From Hypoxylon rubiginosum (lineage: Eukaryota; Ascomycota; Sordariomycetes; Xylariales; Hypoxylaceae): a stretch of 64,000 nt of DNA. Where the stretch lies: the NCBI GenBank assembly GCA_902806565.1, contig CADCXA010000024.1, positions 62,001 through 126,000 of the forward strand, read 5' to 3'. The notes beneath the pieces were generated by a model that saw only the letters and a list, made by a program, of their open reading frames with translations, searched no databases and was not told the DNA's origin. The number at the start of each line of letters is the position of its first letter. Within the stretch, counting starts at the first letter, position 1. Both the position numbers and the translations under genes were made by a program. Shown piece after piece: positions 1-14,738 of the stretch.

Positions 1-1438
1 TATTTATAGTTATATTATTATTATTATTTTTATATATTTTTTATTTTTTTATATGTTTTAATTTTAATTTAAATATAAATTAAAATAATGTTATAAATAC
101 CGATTTTATAAATCTTTATATATTAAAATATAAAACTTAAGAAATAATAATAAATATAAATGATATTTTTTTTAAAGTATTTAATATATATTTTATTTTA
201 ATTATATATTTATCTTTTAGTTAATTTATAATTTTATTAATATAATTATATATTTAACCAGGATTTAAACTTATATAGTTATTTTTATAATATTATAAAA
301 ATTTTAACCAGGTACTTTTATTAAATAAAATAAATATATAAAATATATAGGATTTTTTTTTTAAAAAATTATTACTTTATAACCCTTTTTTATAAAAATA
401 TATTTATAATTTTATAAATATTTTATAATTAAGTAATAGGTTAATATTATAAAACGTTATATTTTAATTATTAAATAAATGGTATATAAATTTTATAAAT
501 TTATATAAAATGAAACTTTTTATTATAAATTTTAAAAGTTTTAAATAAGTTATATTTAATTAATATTTATATAAACTAATTAATTTTTTATTAAAATATT
601 TATAAAATTATAATAATAAAATTAATTTTTATAATTTATCGTTAAATAAAACTTAAGTTATTAATTATAATAATATCTTATATTAGTTTTTTTAAGTTAT
701 TAATTATTTAAATATTTTAAAAGTTAATATTATTAATAATTATAATAGTTTTTTTATTATTTTAATATTTATATATTAAAAAGTAAAAATAAGTAATAAT
801 TATAAACTTTAAATTATAAAAGTATTAAAAAATTCCTTATTTTAAAAAAGTAAAACTTGGTTTTATATAAGTTTAAACGAGAAATAAAAAAATAATATTA
901 TTTTAATTAATAAATTAATAGTTTTAATAATAATAAATAAATATTTTTTTAATTTATAATAATATTATTATAATAAAAAAAAATAAGTAGATTAAACTAA
1001 TATAAAAGTTATAATTTAAAATAAAAAAAGAAGTTATAATTATAAAGTGTTATTTTATAAAATTTATATTAAATATATTAAATTAATAATATTTATAATG
1101 TTTATATTTAAGTTTTAAAATTAAAAATAATAAAAAAATAACCTTTTTATATTTAAATATTTATTTATTTATAGTTTTTTATAGTTATTATTATTTACTA
1201 AATTTAATATTTTTATAAATATATTTATTTTATAATATAATATTATTTATTATTTTTTTTTTATAATTAATTTTACTAGATAATTAAACTTAAATTTTAT
1301 AAGGTTTTAATATAAGTTTTTTATATTGTTTTATTATATATATATTTATTTTTTTTATAAAACGATTTTTATTTAAAAGTTAATATTTTTCTTTTAGTTT
1401 TTTTTATTAAATTAATTAATAATTAATTATATTAAGTT

Positions 1439-1760
1439 TATATTAAAATAAAAAAAAATATTAGTTTAATATTCTTAGAAATTTAATTTTTAATAATGTG
1501 GAATATAAAAGTAAGTGGTTTTTTAATATTGTTATATAAATAACCTAACAATTAATAAAAAAAGTTAGAATTATTTAAAAATTATAATTATTTTCAGTTT
1601 TAAAATGTTAAAAAAAAATCCATAAAATTTATATTAAAATATAAAAAAATATTAATTTAATATCTTTAAATAATAAACTAATAACACTTTTAATAATATA
1701 ATATATAAAAATAAATAATTTTAATATTATTATATAAATAGCTTAATGATTTTTAATAAA
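1439..1760. repeat. Degenerate direct repeat, about 190 bp period
   Basis: The segment 1439-1560 is matched by 1630-1760. Both begin TATATTAAAATA, both continue through TTTAATAAT and ATTATATAAATA, and both end in TTAATAAA, with A/T-only differences and a short insertion in the second copy. It is a tandem-like duplication inside the RIP-degraded block. Its origin is unknown. Confidence 0.5.
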
Positions 1761-4700
1761 TTAATATTATTAAATTATTTTTTATTTATAAACTTTTAAT
1801 ATTTATATAAACTAATAATATTAAAATTACTAGTTTTATATATAAATAAAACCTAAACGTTTTATTTATATTAATAAATAATAATATAATATAATAAAAG
1901 AAACAGTTGTTTTTAAAAGCTAGTAAAAAATAATAAAAAAAATATATTTTTTAAACTTAATAAAAAAATAAAAAAAAGGAAAAAAAAAATAATATAAGTT
2001 ATAAAAGAAAATAAAAACTAAGGTAAATAAAAATAATAAGTTATTAAAAAAATATCTAATATAATAATATTTTTAATAAATATAAAAATATATAATAATT
2101 TTTATAAATTAATAATATAATTATTTTTATTATAATATATAACATTTTTTATATTAAATTATATATTTAAAAAATCTATTTTTCTTTTTATAATATTTTA
2201 TTTAAAAACCTTTTATATATTTTATATTTAATATCGTTTATTAATTAAAATTTATTTATTTAATTAAAAGTTATTAAATTATTATTAAGATTTTTTTTTT
2301 TTATCGTTATTTTTTTTATTATTATTTATTATATTAATATTAACCTTCCTTTTTATAGATTATTTATATAAACACATAAATATAACTTTTTTATTTATAA
2401 AAATAATATGATTTTTTTAGTTTTTATTATATTTTAGTTTTTTAGCTTTTTTTTTTTAAATATATATTTCGTTTTTTAAAATAATTTAATTATATTTTTT
2501 ATTTAATATATAATAAATCTATTAAATAAACCAAAATAAAATATAAAAAGATTTAATTAATATTAAAAATATATTAATAATTTTTTAATAATTATAAATT
2601 ATAAATTTAATAAAAAAATAAACGTTTTTATTTAATAATTATTTTTAAAGCTAATAGATTTTAAGGATAAGGTATTTTATATTTATAATTTTTTATTTAG
2701 CGTTTATAATTTTAATAAATTATTTATAAACTAGTGTTATTTTTATTTTATATAGTATTTATTAAATAAACTAATAATTTATATATAAGATTTATTTTTA
2801 TTATAACTTTTAATTTATTTTAAAAAATTACTTTTTTTTAATTTTATTTAATATTTATATTAACTTAATTATATAGATTATTTTTTATATTAATAAGAAA
2901 TATAAATAATTATATATAAAAAATATATTACTGATATTAAATATAAAAAAATTTTAATTATTTATTATTTAATAATATTTTAAAAATTTTATATATATTT
3001 GTTTTTTTTTATTATTAAGGTTTTATAACCGCTAAAAAAAAGATTTTTAGCTGTTATATTAGTTTTTATTATAATTATTAAGTTATTTTTAAACTTAAAA
3101 ATTAAATAATTTTTTAATGTTTTTTACCGTAAAATTATAAGCTATATAATAGTTTTTATAAACAACGTAATAATTATAATAAAAGTTTTATTTAAAAGTT
3201 TAAAAAATATTATAAATAATATTTATATTTTATAATATAACTTTAATTAATTAAAAGTAAAAAATTTATTATTATATTTAAGTTTTTAAAAATCTATTAT
3301 AATAATAACGTTACAGTAACTAATAAAAAATAACCATTTATATTTTAATATTAATATAAATAATAACTTTTAAAATATATAAAAAAATTTAAATAAAATC
3401 GTATTTATTAAAATATTATAACATATAATATATATATTAAACTTAATATAAAAAACCATAAAATAATTTATATATATATTTTTATAAAACAGTTAGTTAT
3501 TTATATTTAATATTAATAAAAATAAAAATAAATAAATTAAAAACAAAATAATAATAAATAAACTTAATAAACTTAATAAAATAGTTAAAAACTTATATTT
3601 TATAAAAAAGCTTTTAAATAATAATAACATTAATAAAAACAACTAGGTATAAATAATTTAAAATAAAATAAAAACTATAATAAATAATATTTTTTTTTTT
3701 AATAAACTTTTTATTAATAAATTATTTATAAACATTTTTACTAATATAAAATAAAAATTTAAACTATTTATAATAATTAACTTATCCGGCTTTTTTTTAT
3801 TTAATAACAACTAAGTTAATAATATTAAAAAAACATTTTTTATTTAAAAATCTTTTTATATAATAAAAATACCACTAGTTATAAAAAGGTTAAATAATAA
3901 CCTTAATTTTAAAATAATAAAATAATAAATTATAAAAAGTTAATTATATTTATAAATATATTTAAAAAATTAATTTATAATTATATAAAACCTTTATTTT
4001 TTTATAAAAATATTTATTAAAATTTTCCCTTATAAATAAAAAGGTCCAGTAATATTAAATAAAAAATAATAATTTAATAAAAATAATATTTTAAAATAAA
4101 GTTTTAATTTAAAAATATAAGCATTTATTAAATTATATTAATATAATAATGTTATTATAATTTATTTTATTTTTCTTTTTTTTATATTTAATTAGATTAT
4201 AAAAAATAATAATAAAAAAATTAATTAAGCTTAAATAAAAAAATCCTTTTTTTATTAAATTTAAATTTTATTTAAATTTATTATTTATAAAAAATTATTA
4301 TAAATTAATTAAAAGTTATAAAAATATAAATTAATTAATAATTTAAATATATTAAAATTATTAAAAAAGATTATTATATTTAATTATTAATAATTATTTT
4401 TTAATAAGAAAAAAGTTTATTAATATAATATAATAAAAAGTTTAATATTTTAATATAATTTATTTATAATTTAATTTATAGTAAATTTAAATAATTTATT
4501 ATTATTTATTTATATTAAAATAAATAGATAATTTTATAGCTTATATTATTTATAATAAATTTAATAATAATTAAATAAATATTTATTAAAAAAGCGTTTA
4601 TTTATATTAAAAAAAATAAATTAAGATTTTATATTAATTGTTTATTAGTTTTATAACTATATAAAAATATTTTTTTAAAAAATTATTTACGTTAATATTA

Positions 4701-5420
4701 TAAACGGTGTATTTAATTTAATATATTAATATTTTAATATTATTAAAATAAATAATTAAAATGTTTTTTATTTATATAGTTTTTTATAGTTTTTTAATAA
4801 TATAAAGATTAAAAATCTAATTATAAATATTATAATTAATAGGCTTAAAAAAATATAATAGTTTTTAATTTAAATTAATAAATATTTTTAAAAAAATTTT
4901 AATTATAATATCTTTAAGTTAATAGTTTAAAATAAAATAAATAATTATTTATAATTAAAAAAAATATTAAAAACAAATCTAAATTATTTTATAATTAAAT
5001 AAAAGTAATAAATATAATATATAATAACTATTTTATAAAAATATAAATATAATATTATATATTATAAATATATTAAAATAAAAATAAAAATAAGAAAAAA
5101 CCGTTATATAATAAAATAATGTTATTTTAAATAGTTTTAATTATTAATTAAATAAATATATATTAATAATAATAATATATTATAAATTTAATATTATTTT
5201 TTATATTATATATAATAAAATAAAATTATAATAACTGTTTTATATTATAATTATAACTTTATTATAATTTTTATAAAAATATAAACTTTTATTTTACTTT
5301 ATTATATTATAAATTATATTATTAAGTTAAAAGTATTTATATATTAAAAACTGGCTTTTTTAACTACTTATTTTAATATTTTAATAAAATTACTAAATTT
5401 TATTAATAATAAAAATTAAA

Positions 5421-5425
5421 ATAAA
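5421..5425. repeat. Target-site duplication, left copy (ATAAA)
   Basis: Five bases ATAAA immediately before the 5' LTR match those immediately after the 3' LTR (14969-14973). Five bp is a normal Ty3/gypsy duplication length. In such A/T-rich DNA a chance match is possible, but it falls exactly at both independently defined LTR ends. Confidence 0.6.
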
Positions 5426-5655
5426 TATTAAGGTTATTTATAGATTATAAGTTTATAAGTACTTTAGTTATTTTATAGCTAGTTATTTTAAAATTATACT
5501 TTAAAACCGTAATTTTTATAGTTTAACTTATAAAGTTATATTATTTATTATAACTTTATAATTATTTTTTTTATTTTAAATTTAGTTTTAAAATATATTT
5601 AATATAATATTTTTATTTAATGTTAACCCTTATTTAATTATAATGAACCGTAATA
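5426..5655 (+). repeat. 5' LTR of the RIP-degraded chromovirus
   Basis: A 230-bp sequence beginning TATTAAGG and ending CCGTAATA. It aligns end to end with 14739-14968, including the shared stretch around AAAACCGTAATTTTTATAG. The differences are transitions. The usual TG...CA ends appear as TA...TA here, as RIP would produce. Confidence 0.8.
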
Positions 5656-8600
5656 TTTAATGCTTTTTATTTAAACTAAATTAATTATCTTATTAAAATA
5701 ATATTATAATAATATTATTTATAAAATTTATTTATAATATATAAAATAAAGTTACGTTTTATATATTTTTTTTTTATTTATTTTTAAGTGGTAAAAATAT
5801 AAAAAATAAACGGTTATTATTAACTTTTTAAAAAAAAATTAAAAAGAATTTTATAATAAGTAATTTACTAATAATTTTACCATTTATAATAATAATTATA
5901 AGTAAAATATAAATAATTTTTAAGATTTTAACGCCACTTTTATTAAATAAATATTAAAACTTTATAGTTAATTTATAAAGTTAATTAATATATTATAAAA
6001 AAAATTAATAATTAAAAAAAAGTTTAAATAAAATTTATAGATAAGTTTATTATTTAGGATTTTATTAAAATTATTATTATTAGTAATATTATTTTTAAAT
6101 ATTTTAAGAATTTAATTTAAAATTATCCGGCGATTTAAGTATTAAATTTTATAACTTTTTATAACGCTTTTAATAAAATTAAGTAGTTTATTAAAAATAA
6201 AAAAAAATAAGATATTTAAAAGTTATTAAATAGTTAAAAATTAATTAAACTTTAAAAATTAAAACCGTAAAATTAATAAAATTAAAAATTCTTTTATATA
6301 TAAACCAAGCCATGTTAATAAATATATTAACAAGTAATTTTAAAAACTTAAATAACTTTTAAGGCTCTAGTAAATATAAATCGAACGTAGTTTTAAGCGA
6401 AAAAAAAAAGCTTAATTTATTAATATCTTTAGTAATTATATTAAAAAACCAAGCCATTTTTATTTAATAAAATAAACATTTTATTAATAAACTTGTAATT
6501 TTAAAATAAAATACTACGTAAGTTAACAACCCCGTTAAAAAATTTAATATTAACCTTATAAAAAACTTAAAACTATAAAATAATAAATTAATAAATTTCC
6601 TATTAAATTAAAATATATAAATTAAAATAAATCTTTAATTATATAAATTCTTAAAATAAAATAACAAAAAAACTAAAAGATATTTAAAAAGTTAATTTAT
6701 TATATTATTCGCTATTACTAATAAAAATAAATTAATTAACGTTAGAATATTTTAATTTAATCCCTTAAAAAATATTAAAAAAAATACTAATAAAGTTTTT
6801 ATTTATAATAAGTTTTAATTATATATAAATATATATAAATAAAAAAAACCGAGTTAAAAAATAAATAAAATATAATACCGGAAAAAAGCTAGTAATATAT
6901 AATAACATTTATAAACTACTTAAAAAAAAAGCTTTAAATTAATAAAATTAAACTCTTTTTAAATAAAAAAAAATTAAATATTTTATATTTTATATAACCT
7001 TATTTAATATAATTACTAAAAAATTTAATATTAAGCTTATTAAAATATAAAAATAAATAATAAAGAATTTTTATATTATAAAAAACGTTTATATAAATAA
7101 GTTTATAAAAAAATATATATATAAAATATTTAAATATATTAAAAATATAAAAAATATTATAAAACTTTAGTTATTAATATAATTATATAAAATATAACTT
7201 TTAAATCTATGAAAATTTTTAAAAAAGTTAAATAATATCATTAAGGTTTTTAAATATTTAAACTTTATTAAAAAGAAATAAACGATATTTTAAAAAAAAC
7301 TTATTTATATTTTTACTATTATAATAAACAATTTTATAAAAAAGAATAATAAAAATAATAACTTATTTATAAAAGTAAATTAATTGTATTTTAATAATAT
7401 ATAATATTAAAATAAGAATAATTATATATAACTATTTTTTTAAAGTAATTAACGTAATATATATAGCTTTAACTAATAAAACTAGCTGTTTTACCTTTAA
7501 AACAATTTCGGTTTTTTTAAAAGAAATAATTTTAAGTTTAAAAAAAAAAGTTATAACTTTAAACTATAGCTTAAAAATCCGTTTAATTAATTTTTTAAAA
7601 AAGATATATAGTTTTTTAAAAAAAATAATAAATACTAAGGCTAATATTAATAGTTTGATAAATTATAAAAATAAGTTAATAAAACATAATTATATATTAA
7701 TAAAATTATAATATATTAACATAAAAATTTAAATAATAAAAAAAATACGTAGTTAATTTAAAAAAAATATATTTATTATAATAACAATAAAATAAAGCTT
7801 AATAATAACTAAAAAAAAAATACTTTTATATATATTAAAAAAAAAAACGTTAAATCTTTTTTTTTTATATATTTTATAAAGGTAATAGAATTTAAAAATA
7901 GCTTTAATTTTTTTATTAATTTTATAAATAACTTAATATATATAAAATACGGCACCGAAAAAACCAGTATAATAATTATTATAAAAAAAAAAACAACGTT
8001 TAAATAAGTTAAATTTATTTATTTTATAAACACGAATTAATTTATATATATTTATATAACCTGCCAGTTACTTTTTAATTTTAAAAAAATATTATTAACG
8101 TATAAATGTAATAACTATATATAAAAAAATTTAAAGCTGTTTAAATATATTATAATAATATATTTTATATTTATATATTTAATTAGTAATTTTATAGATT
8201 TTAATTTATAAAATAAGTAAATTATAAAAATAAACCTTATATTAAAAGTAAAAGGTAAAATTTATTAGAAAATTTCTTATTTAAAAATTAATATTAAAAT
8301 AAATATTAATAATATAACTAATTTAATATATTTAAATATAAATAACTTGTTTATTTTTATTAATTATAAATAAGTTACTAACTAAGTAAAAAACTTATAT
8401 TTTTTTTAAATAGATTTAATTTTATTAAAAAAAGTTAAATTTAAATTTTTTATTAATATATAGGTTAAATTTAACTTTTATATTAAAAGTTTAATAAATA
8501 ATAAATATATTAATAGTTATTTTTTAATTAAAATTAATATTATTAATAAATTAAATTTAAAAATACTTATAAGTATTAATTTTATATAAAACTATAAAGT

Positions 8601-9081
8601 TAAAATCGATTTTAATATCTTTATTTATAATATTAACTTTGTATTTAACTTAAAAATAAAAATAAAAATTATTTTTTAATAAAAAACCTATTTTATAATA
8701 AAAAAAATAATAGTTATAAACCAAACAATTATTTTTATAATAAGCGAAGTGTATATTTATATAAAATATATAAATCTTTTTAAACTTATAAATAAAAAAA
8801 ATAAGTTTATATAACTATATTATTTTTATATTAATTATAATAAGGTTTTAAATGTTACGGTTAATAAATTTAACTTAAAACGTTTTATTATATATAATAA
8901 AAATACTTAGTTTTTAATTATTAATAAAAATAAAAAACTTAGTTAAATTAAAAAATATATTAATAATAAAAAAATAATATTAATAAATTAATTTAATATA
9001 TATATTTATTAAGAAAATAATATTAACTTTAAAATATAATTTAATATAGTTAAAAAATTAAATAATAAAGTTAAAAAAGAA

Positions 9082-10020
9082 ATGTTAATTTTATTTTTAA
9101 ATAATTATATAGTTGTTATTTTAATAAAAAAAGCGGAATCTAAAAATTATATTTTTATAAACTTTAAAAAACCGTTTATGCTTAAATATTACATTTTATT
9201 ATATAATATTATAAAACTAATAAACGTACTTGTAATTAAGTTAAAAATTAAAGTAAATATAAATAATATTAATTTTAATATTACGTTAAAGTTTAAAGAT
9301 TTTATTAATAAATATAATATTTTTAAAAATAAAAACATTATTTTAATATTTAAAAACTAAAAAATAAAAGTAAATTTTATTAATAGATAATAATTTTAGC
9401 TTAAACTGGTTTATAGTTATTTTTTAAAAATAAAAAACCGGGAATTTTTTAACTAAGCTTATAATAAGTTTTATATTTAAAATAAAATAAGTTTTAAAAT
9501 AAGATTTACGTTTATAATTTATTTTATATTTATTATATAATAAGAAATAAAAGGTAAAATTAAAAATAAATTAATAATAAATTTAAAACTTTTAAATTAA
9601 ATAATGGTTTTAAATATCTACTTTTTATTAAATTAAAATAATATTATAAGTAATATAGTTAAAATAAAATTTTTTATTTTTATAAATACGTTTGTTTTTT
9701 TTTTTTAGTTATTTATAAAAATAAACTATAAGAACAAAATAATAATAATTAGTTATAAAAATTTAAAAAACTTTAACATTATTTTAATAGGTTTTTAAAA
9801 CTTTTTTATTTTTAGATAACATTTTATAAATTAACTTTTCTTTTTTTATAAAAAGTTTATTTACGTTTATATAAATAATATTATTATTTTTAATAAAACT
9901 ATAAAAAAGTATTTATAATATATCGCCACGGTTTTTAATTTCTTAGATAAAAATTAAGTTTATATAAATTTTTTAAAGTTGTTTATAATTTATTTGTTAA
10001 TTAAACTATTAAAATATAAT
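9082..10020 (+). pseudogene. Reverse-transcriptase relic of the chromovirus pol
   Basis: The only long open stretch in the AT block (9082-9360, 92 codons) continues in the same frame with scattered stops. In that frame one sees a segment like the gypsy RT entry region (VLNIYFLLN at about 9607, resembling an LNRYPLPL-type motif). YINNIIIFNKT at 9868-9900 sits where the catalytic YxDD-I-IFSKT block belongs, with both Asp read as Asn (GAT to AAT). After it comes YIATVFNFLDKN (9919-9954), the helix that follows. A stop at 9916 falls at a position where Gln is common (CAA to TAA). Loss of both catalytic Asp residues alone makes it inactive. Confidence 0.75.
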
Positions 10021-11640
10021 GTAAATAATAAAAAAGTTTTAAAAATTAATAATTAAATTAATGTTTTTAAAAAACTTAAATTCTTATATATTTTAAATTA
10101 ATTTAAAATTTACCTTAAAATAATAAAGTGGTTATAAAAAAAGATTATATGGTTTAAAATAAAAACCGAACCTTTATAATAAAAAAAAATAGTTTTATTT
10201 ATAAAAATAAAAAATAAAAAGATATTATTTATTAAGATATTTAAATAAATATATTAATTATAAATATTTAAGGTAATTTTTAAGTTTATTACTAAAAAAA
10301 TAAAAGTTTTTAAATAATTTTAATAATATTTTTATATATAATATATAATATATTATTATAATATAAATAGATTTTTATTTTTTAAAATTAATATTTGTTT
10401 TAAGGTATAAAAACTTATAATGTTTTAACTTAAAAATAAATAAAATAAATTTTTTATATTAAAAAAAAAGATTTTAATTATAAAGGTGTTATTTTTATTA
10501 TTTATATTTAAAATAATTTTATTTAAAGAAAAAAAATATAAATTAATAAAAACTGAAATAATTATTATAATATAAGTTTATAAAAAGTTAAAAAAGCTTA
10601 TTTAATTTAATAAAAAGCTGGTTATAATATTTATTAATTACATAGTAATAAAAAAAATTATAACCTATATATTAATAAATATTTTAAATTTAAATAAGGT
10701 AAATTTTAAATTAGTAAATATAGTAAATTATTTATTTTAATTTAAACTATAAATATTTTATATTTTAAAATTATTAAATATAATATTAAATATTTTATTT
10801 TAACTTTTTATATTTATTAAGTTAAAAAAAATAGTTTTTATAAACTTTATTAATAAGTTTAATAATATTTAAAAAGATTTTAATATATAATATTATATAA
10901 TAAATAAAAAGTTAAATAAAATTATAATAATTATAATAATTAAAGATAAATTTTAAGTTAAAATTATTAAAAGATATATGGAAAATTATAAGTATAATAT
11001 AATTTATAAAATTCTTAAAAAATAAAAAAATAGAAATAAATTTATATTTAGTTTAATAAAAAATAATGAGATAAATAATAGCTTTAAAAATAATAATAAA
11101 AAACTTATAGTTTAATTTTTATTTATTTTATAAAAAGGATTTTTATATTATATAGATTTTAATAAAAATAAAAAACTTTATATATTTTAAAGTTATATAT
11201 AATTAATATTAAAGTTTATTTATAATAATAAATATTATTTTAATAAAAATAAAATAATAAATAATTTTTAAGGTATTTATTTTTTTTATAAATATTAGTA
11301 TATTAAAAAGTTTATATAATATTATAAAATATATAAAAAAAATTAATAAGATAAAAACTTAATATTAAGTAGTTTAATGTTAATTAAAACTTTTTTAATA
11401 TTATATTATATTATTATTTTAAACTTAATTATAAATATGTTAAAGGTAAAATTAAAAAATATATTTTAATTTATTTTAAGATAAAAAATCCTTAATTATT
11501 TTATAATAATCTTTTGTAAATTTAATAAAAAAATATTATTAATATTAAAAAACGTTATTTATATAATAAAAAAATAAATAATAATATTATTTAAAGTATT
11601 AAAATATATAAATTAAGGATTATTATTATAAATTATTTTT

Positions 11641-11930
11641 AATAAGAATTATAAATTTATTTTAAATTTATAGAAAACATTTTTCATTTTATTTAAAGTT
11701 AATTAATTTTTTTTTATAATATATTATTTATAAATTAATAAACTGTTAAAAAAGAAAAATTATATAATAAAAATAACTATATAGTTTTATATAATAAATG
11801 ATTTTAATATGTTATAAATTAATATATTTATAGTTTTTTAATATTATTTTAATAATTTTTTAATTATAATTATAAATAAATTATTTAATAAATTAATAAC
11901 TAGGTTAAAACTTTATTTTATATTAAATAT
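11641..11930 (+). pseudogene. Integrase-core relic of the chromovirus pol
   Basis: In the same plus frame as the RT relic, the translation from 11641 reads NKNYKFILNL, stop, KTFFILFKVN and continues to a segment ending FYIINDFN near 11815. Spacing and residue classes match the gypsy integrase core around the SDRG-x-F...W...L block, the HPQTDGQTER block and the following conserved region, after C-to-T and G-to-A substitution. Several stops interrupt it. The catalytic Asp of the first block reads Asn. Confidence 0.6.
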
Positions 11931-12354
11931 TTTTAATGTTAATAAAAATTATAAAGTAGTAAATAAAATAAATAATATTATTTAAATAAATAATATATAT
12001 TAAATGGTTTATTTAATTAATATAGTTATAATAATCGTAAAAAAGTAATATAATAATAAGTATATTTTAATAAACCTAAAAAAAAATAAAATAGTTTATT
12101 TATAATTATATAAAAAGTATTATTTATTTAGTAAGTTTAAAGTTAAATGGTTTTTATTAAAAATAAGTTTTTTTAAGGTTGTTAAAAAAATCTTGTTATT
12201 TATATATAAGTTTAATTTTTTAAATATTTAAAAAGTTTATTTTATAGTTTTAATTATATATTTATAAAAACTGGAATAAAGCTTGGATTTTTTTAGTAGA
12301 AAAATATCTAAATTTAAACCAATAACTATAAATAAGATAAAAAAAAAATAAAAA

Positions 12355-12545
12355 CTTAAATAAATTATTAAAAAAAAAATTAAATGGTATTAAAAAAATC
12401 TTAAAATTTATTACTTAGTTAAATAAAAAGGATATATTATAAAAAACGATAATTAAAAACCTTATAAAAACTTTTTTTAGATAATAAAAAACCTAGTAAC
12501 TGTTTTTAAAAATAAGAAGTTTATAAATTAACTAGTAAAATATTA
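12355..12545 (+). pseudogene. Chromodomain relic at the end of pol
   Basis: Still in the RT frame, 12409-12480 reads YYLVK, stop, KGYIIKNDN, stop, KPYKNF. This is the core of a chromodomain (YLVKWKGY...W-E-P) with both aromatic-cage Trp codons turned to TAA. A C-terminal chromodomain behind integrase defines chromoviruses and is thought to target insertion to heterochromatin. That fits the location inside an AT block. Confidence 0.7.
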
Positions 12546-14719
12546 TAAAAAAAAATTTATTTATTAAAAGTTTTATAAATTTATAAGATAATAAATTAAT
12601 ATATTTAAAATATAAGTAATAAAAGTTAAGTAAATTAATATAGTTTTATAACTAAAGTTATTAATTTTATAAAATAAATTAATATATTATTTTTTATTAA
12701 GTTTTAATAACGTTATTTATAAAAGTATTTATTTTATATTAAAAAATATTTTAATTTTAATATTTTTATTAATAAAAAAAAGGAGATATTTTATTTGTTT
12801 ATAATATATTAATTAAAATAATTAAATTATAAATTAATAAAATATATAATAATATTAAAACTTTTATTTTTATATATTTATTTTATTATAATAATTATTA
12901 TATAATTATAAATAAAATAACGTTATTAATATAATTATAATTTATAATTAGTAATAAATTATAAAATAGGTTAATAAATTTATAAAACTTATTATAAATT
13001 TTATATAGTTTATAAAAAAGTTATTTAAAAAGTTTATTAATAATATTATAAAGTTTATTATTAATATTAAAAGTTAATAAAAAATTTAATAAAAATTAAA
13101 AGTTAAAATTATATAATAAATAAAAGATTTAGAATTATTATTAATTAGTAATAAGTTTTTAAATAAATTAATATTTAGCTTTTTAATGTTATTAAAAAAT
13201 AAATTAATATTATTAATTAATTAAATTTTAATGTTATAATAAGTAGTGTAATAAATATTATAAGTATTTATATTTTTTATAATAATATAAGATTTAAAAA
13301 TATTTAACTTTTAATATATTATAAGTTTTATAATAAAGTAACTTATTTAAAAAAAAATAATAAAATTAAATAACTTTAAGTTTATTAATAAGTAAATAAA
13401 TTTAAATATTAATTAAAATTAAAAAGAAATAATATTATTAAAAATGTAATAGTTTATAATAAAATTTATATTTTATAAAGGAAAAAAAAAAGTAATATTA
13501 CTGGTGTAATTTAAAAAATTAAGTAATTAAATATAAAAATTAAATTATAAGTTTATAAATAACTTTATAAATAATAATTTAAATAACTAGTAAAATAAAA
13601 ACCTAAATTATAATTTTATAAATAAGTTATTTATAAATAATAATAAAAAAAATGTTATTTTATAAAATTAATTATTTAAATAATAGAAAACATTTAAATT
13701 TTAAGTTTTATAAAAATCTAAGATTATTTATAAGATTATAAAAATTAAGGAATTTTTAGCTAATAAATTATATTAAATATTAAATATAAAAGTTTTTAAT
13801 TTAAATTTATTTTATAATATATAATTTTATTATAAATATATAATAAAAAAATATATAATAAAAAAAGTTATAATAAAAATTAATTATAACCTTGAATTAT
13901 TTACTAACATTTTTATTTAAATTAATATTTTAAATAATTATAATAAAAAATTATTTTACGTAATATATATAAAAATCCGTGCTATATAAAATAACTTTAA
14001 AAATATAATTATATTATATTATATTAATGAATTTTAAAAGTATTTATTATTTAAAAAAGTATTTTTTTTAGTTATATAATATATAAAAATATTTAATAAT
14101 TTAAATATAATTATAAAAAAATAATTAGTATATTTATATTATTTTAATTTTATATAAGTTATAAATTTTAAAGATTTATTTATAACTTAAAAAAAAGGAA
14201 TTTTATAAACTTTATAACTAAAGATAAAAAAGATTTAATTAGTTATAGTAACTTTAAAAAATAATATTAATAAAATATTAATAATAGTTAAAAATGTTAA
14301 AAATATTATAAACGTTAATAAAAAAAAAATTTCTTAAATAGTTAAAAACTATTTATATAAAAAAAGTATTAATATATAATTTAAATCTTTTTAAAAAAGT
14401 TATAATAAATTATAAAAAGAAGTTAATATTTTAACATTTTAATATAATAAGTTTAATTTTATAATAAATAAAATTATTATAAAAGTTATAAAATTAAAAA
14501 ATAATTTAAATAATATTAACTTTAAAACTTTAATTATATTATAAGATTTTACGTATTATTTAATGGAGTTTATTAATAAAGTAATTAACCCTTATTATAA
14601 ATAAGGTATTTTTACCGTTAAATAATAAAAAATTAAAATATTATAACTTTTTTTTTTAATAAAAAACTAGTTATTAATTAACTGTTATTATTATTATTAA
14701 AAATAAATATAACTTTATT

Positions 14720-14738
14720 AAAAAAAACAAAAGGAAGA
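14720..14738 (+). other. Polypurine tract at the 3' LTR
   Basis: A run made only of A and G apart from one C (AAAAAAAACAAAAGGAAGA), directly abutting the first base of the 3' LTR at 14739. This is the expected place of the plus-strand primer used in LTR-element reverse transcription. It also fixes the element's orientation as plus. Confidence 0.65.

Larger units (their letters stand above)
1..5425. other. A+T-rich RIP-degraded block, left flank
   Basis: Almost pure A/T with rare isolated G and C, and stop codons dense in every frame. This is what RIP (C-to-T changes on both strands of duplicated DNA) leaves in Pezizomycotina. No gene, tRNA or rRNA can be supported here. A degenerate direct repeat is visible at 1439-1560 and 1630-1760. 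The stretch is the target into which the LTR element at 5426-14968 was inserted, so it is probably older repeat DNA. Its original identity cannot be read. Confidence 0.85.
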
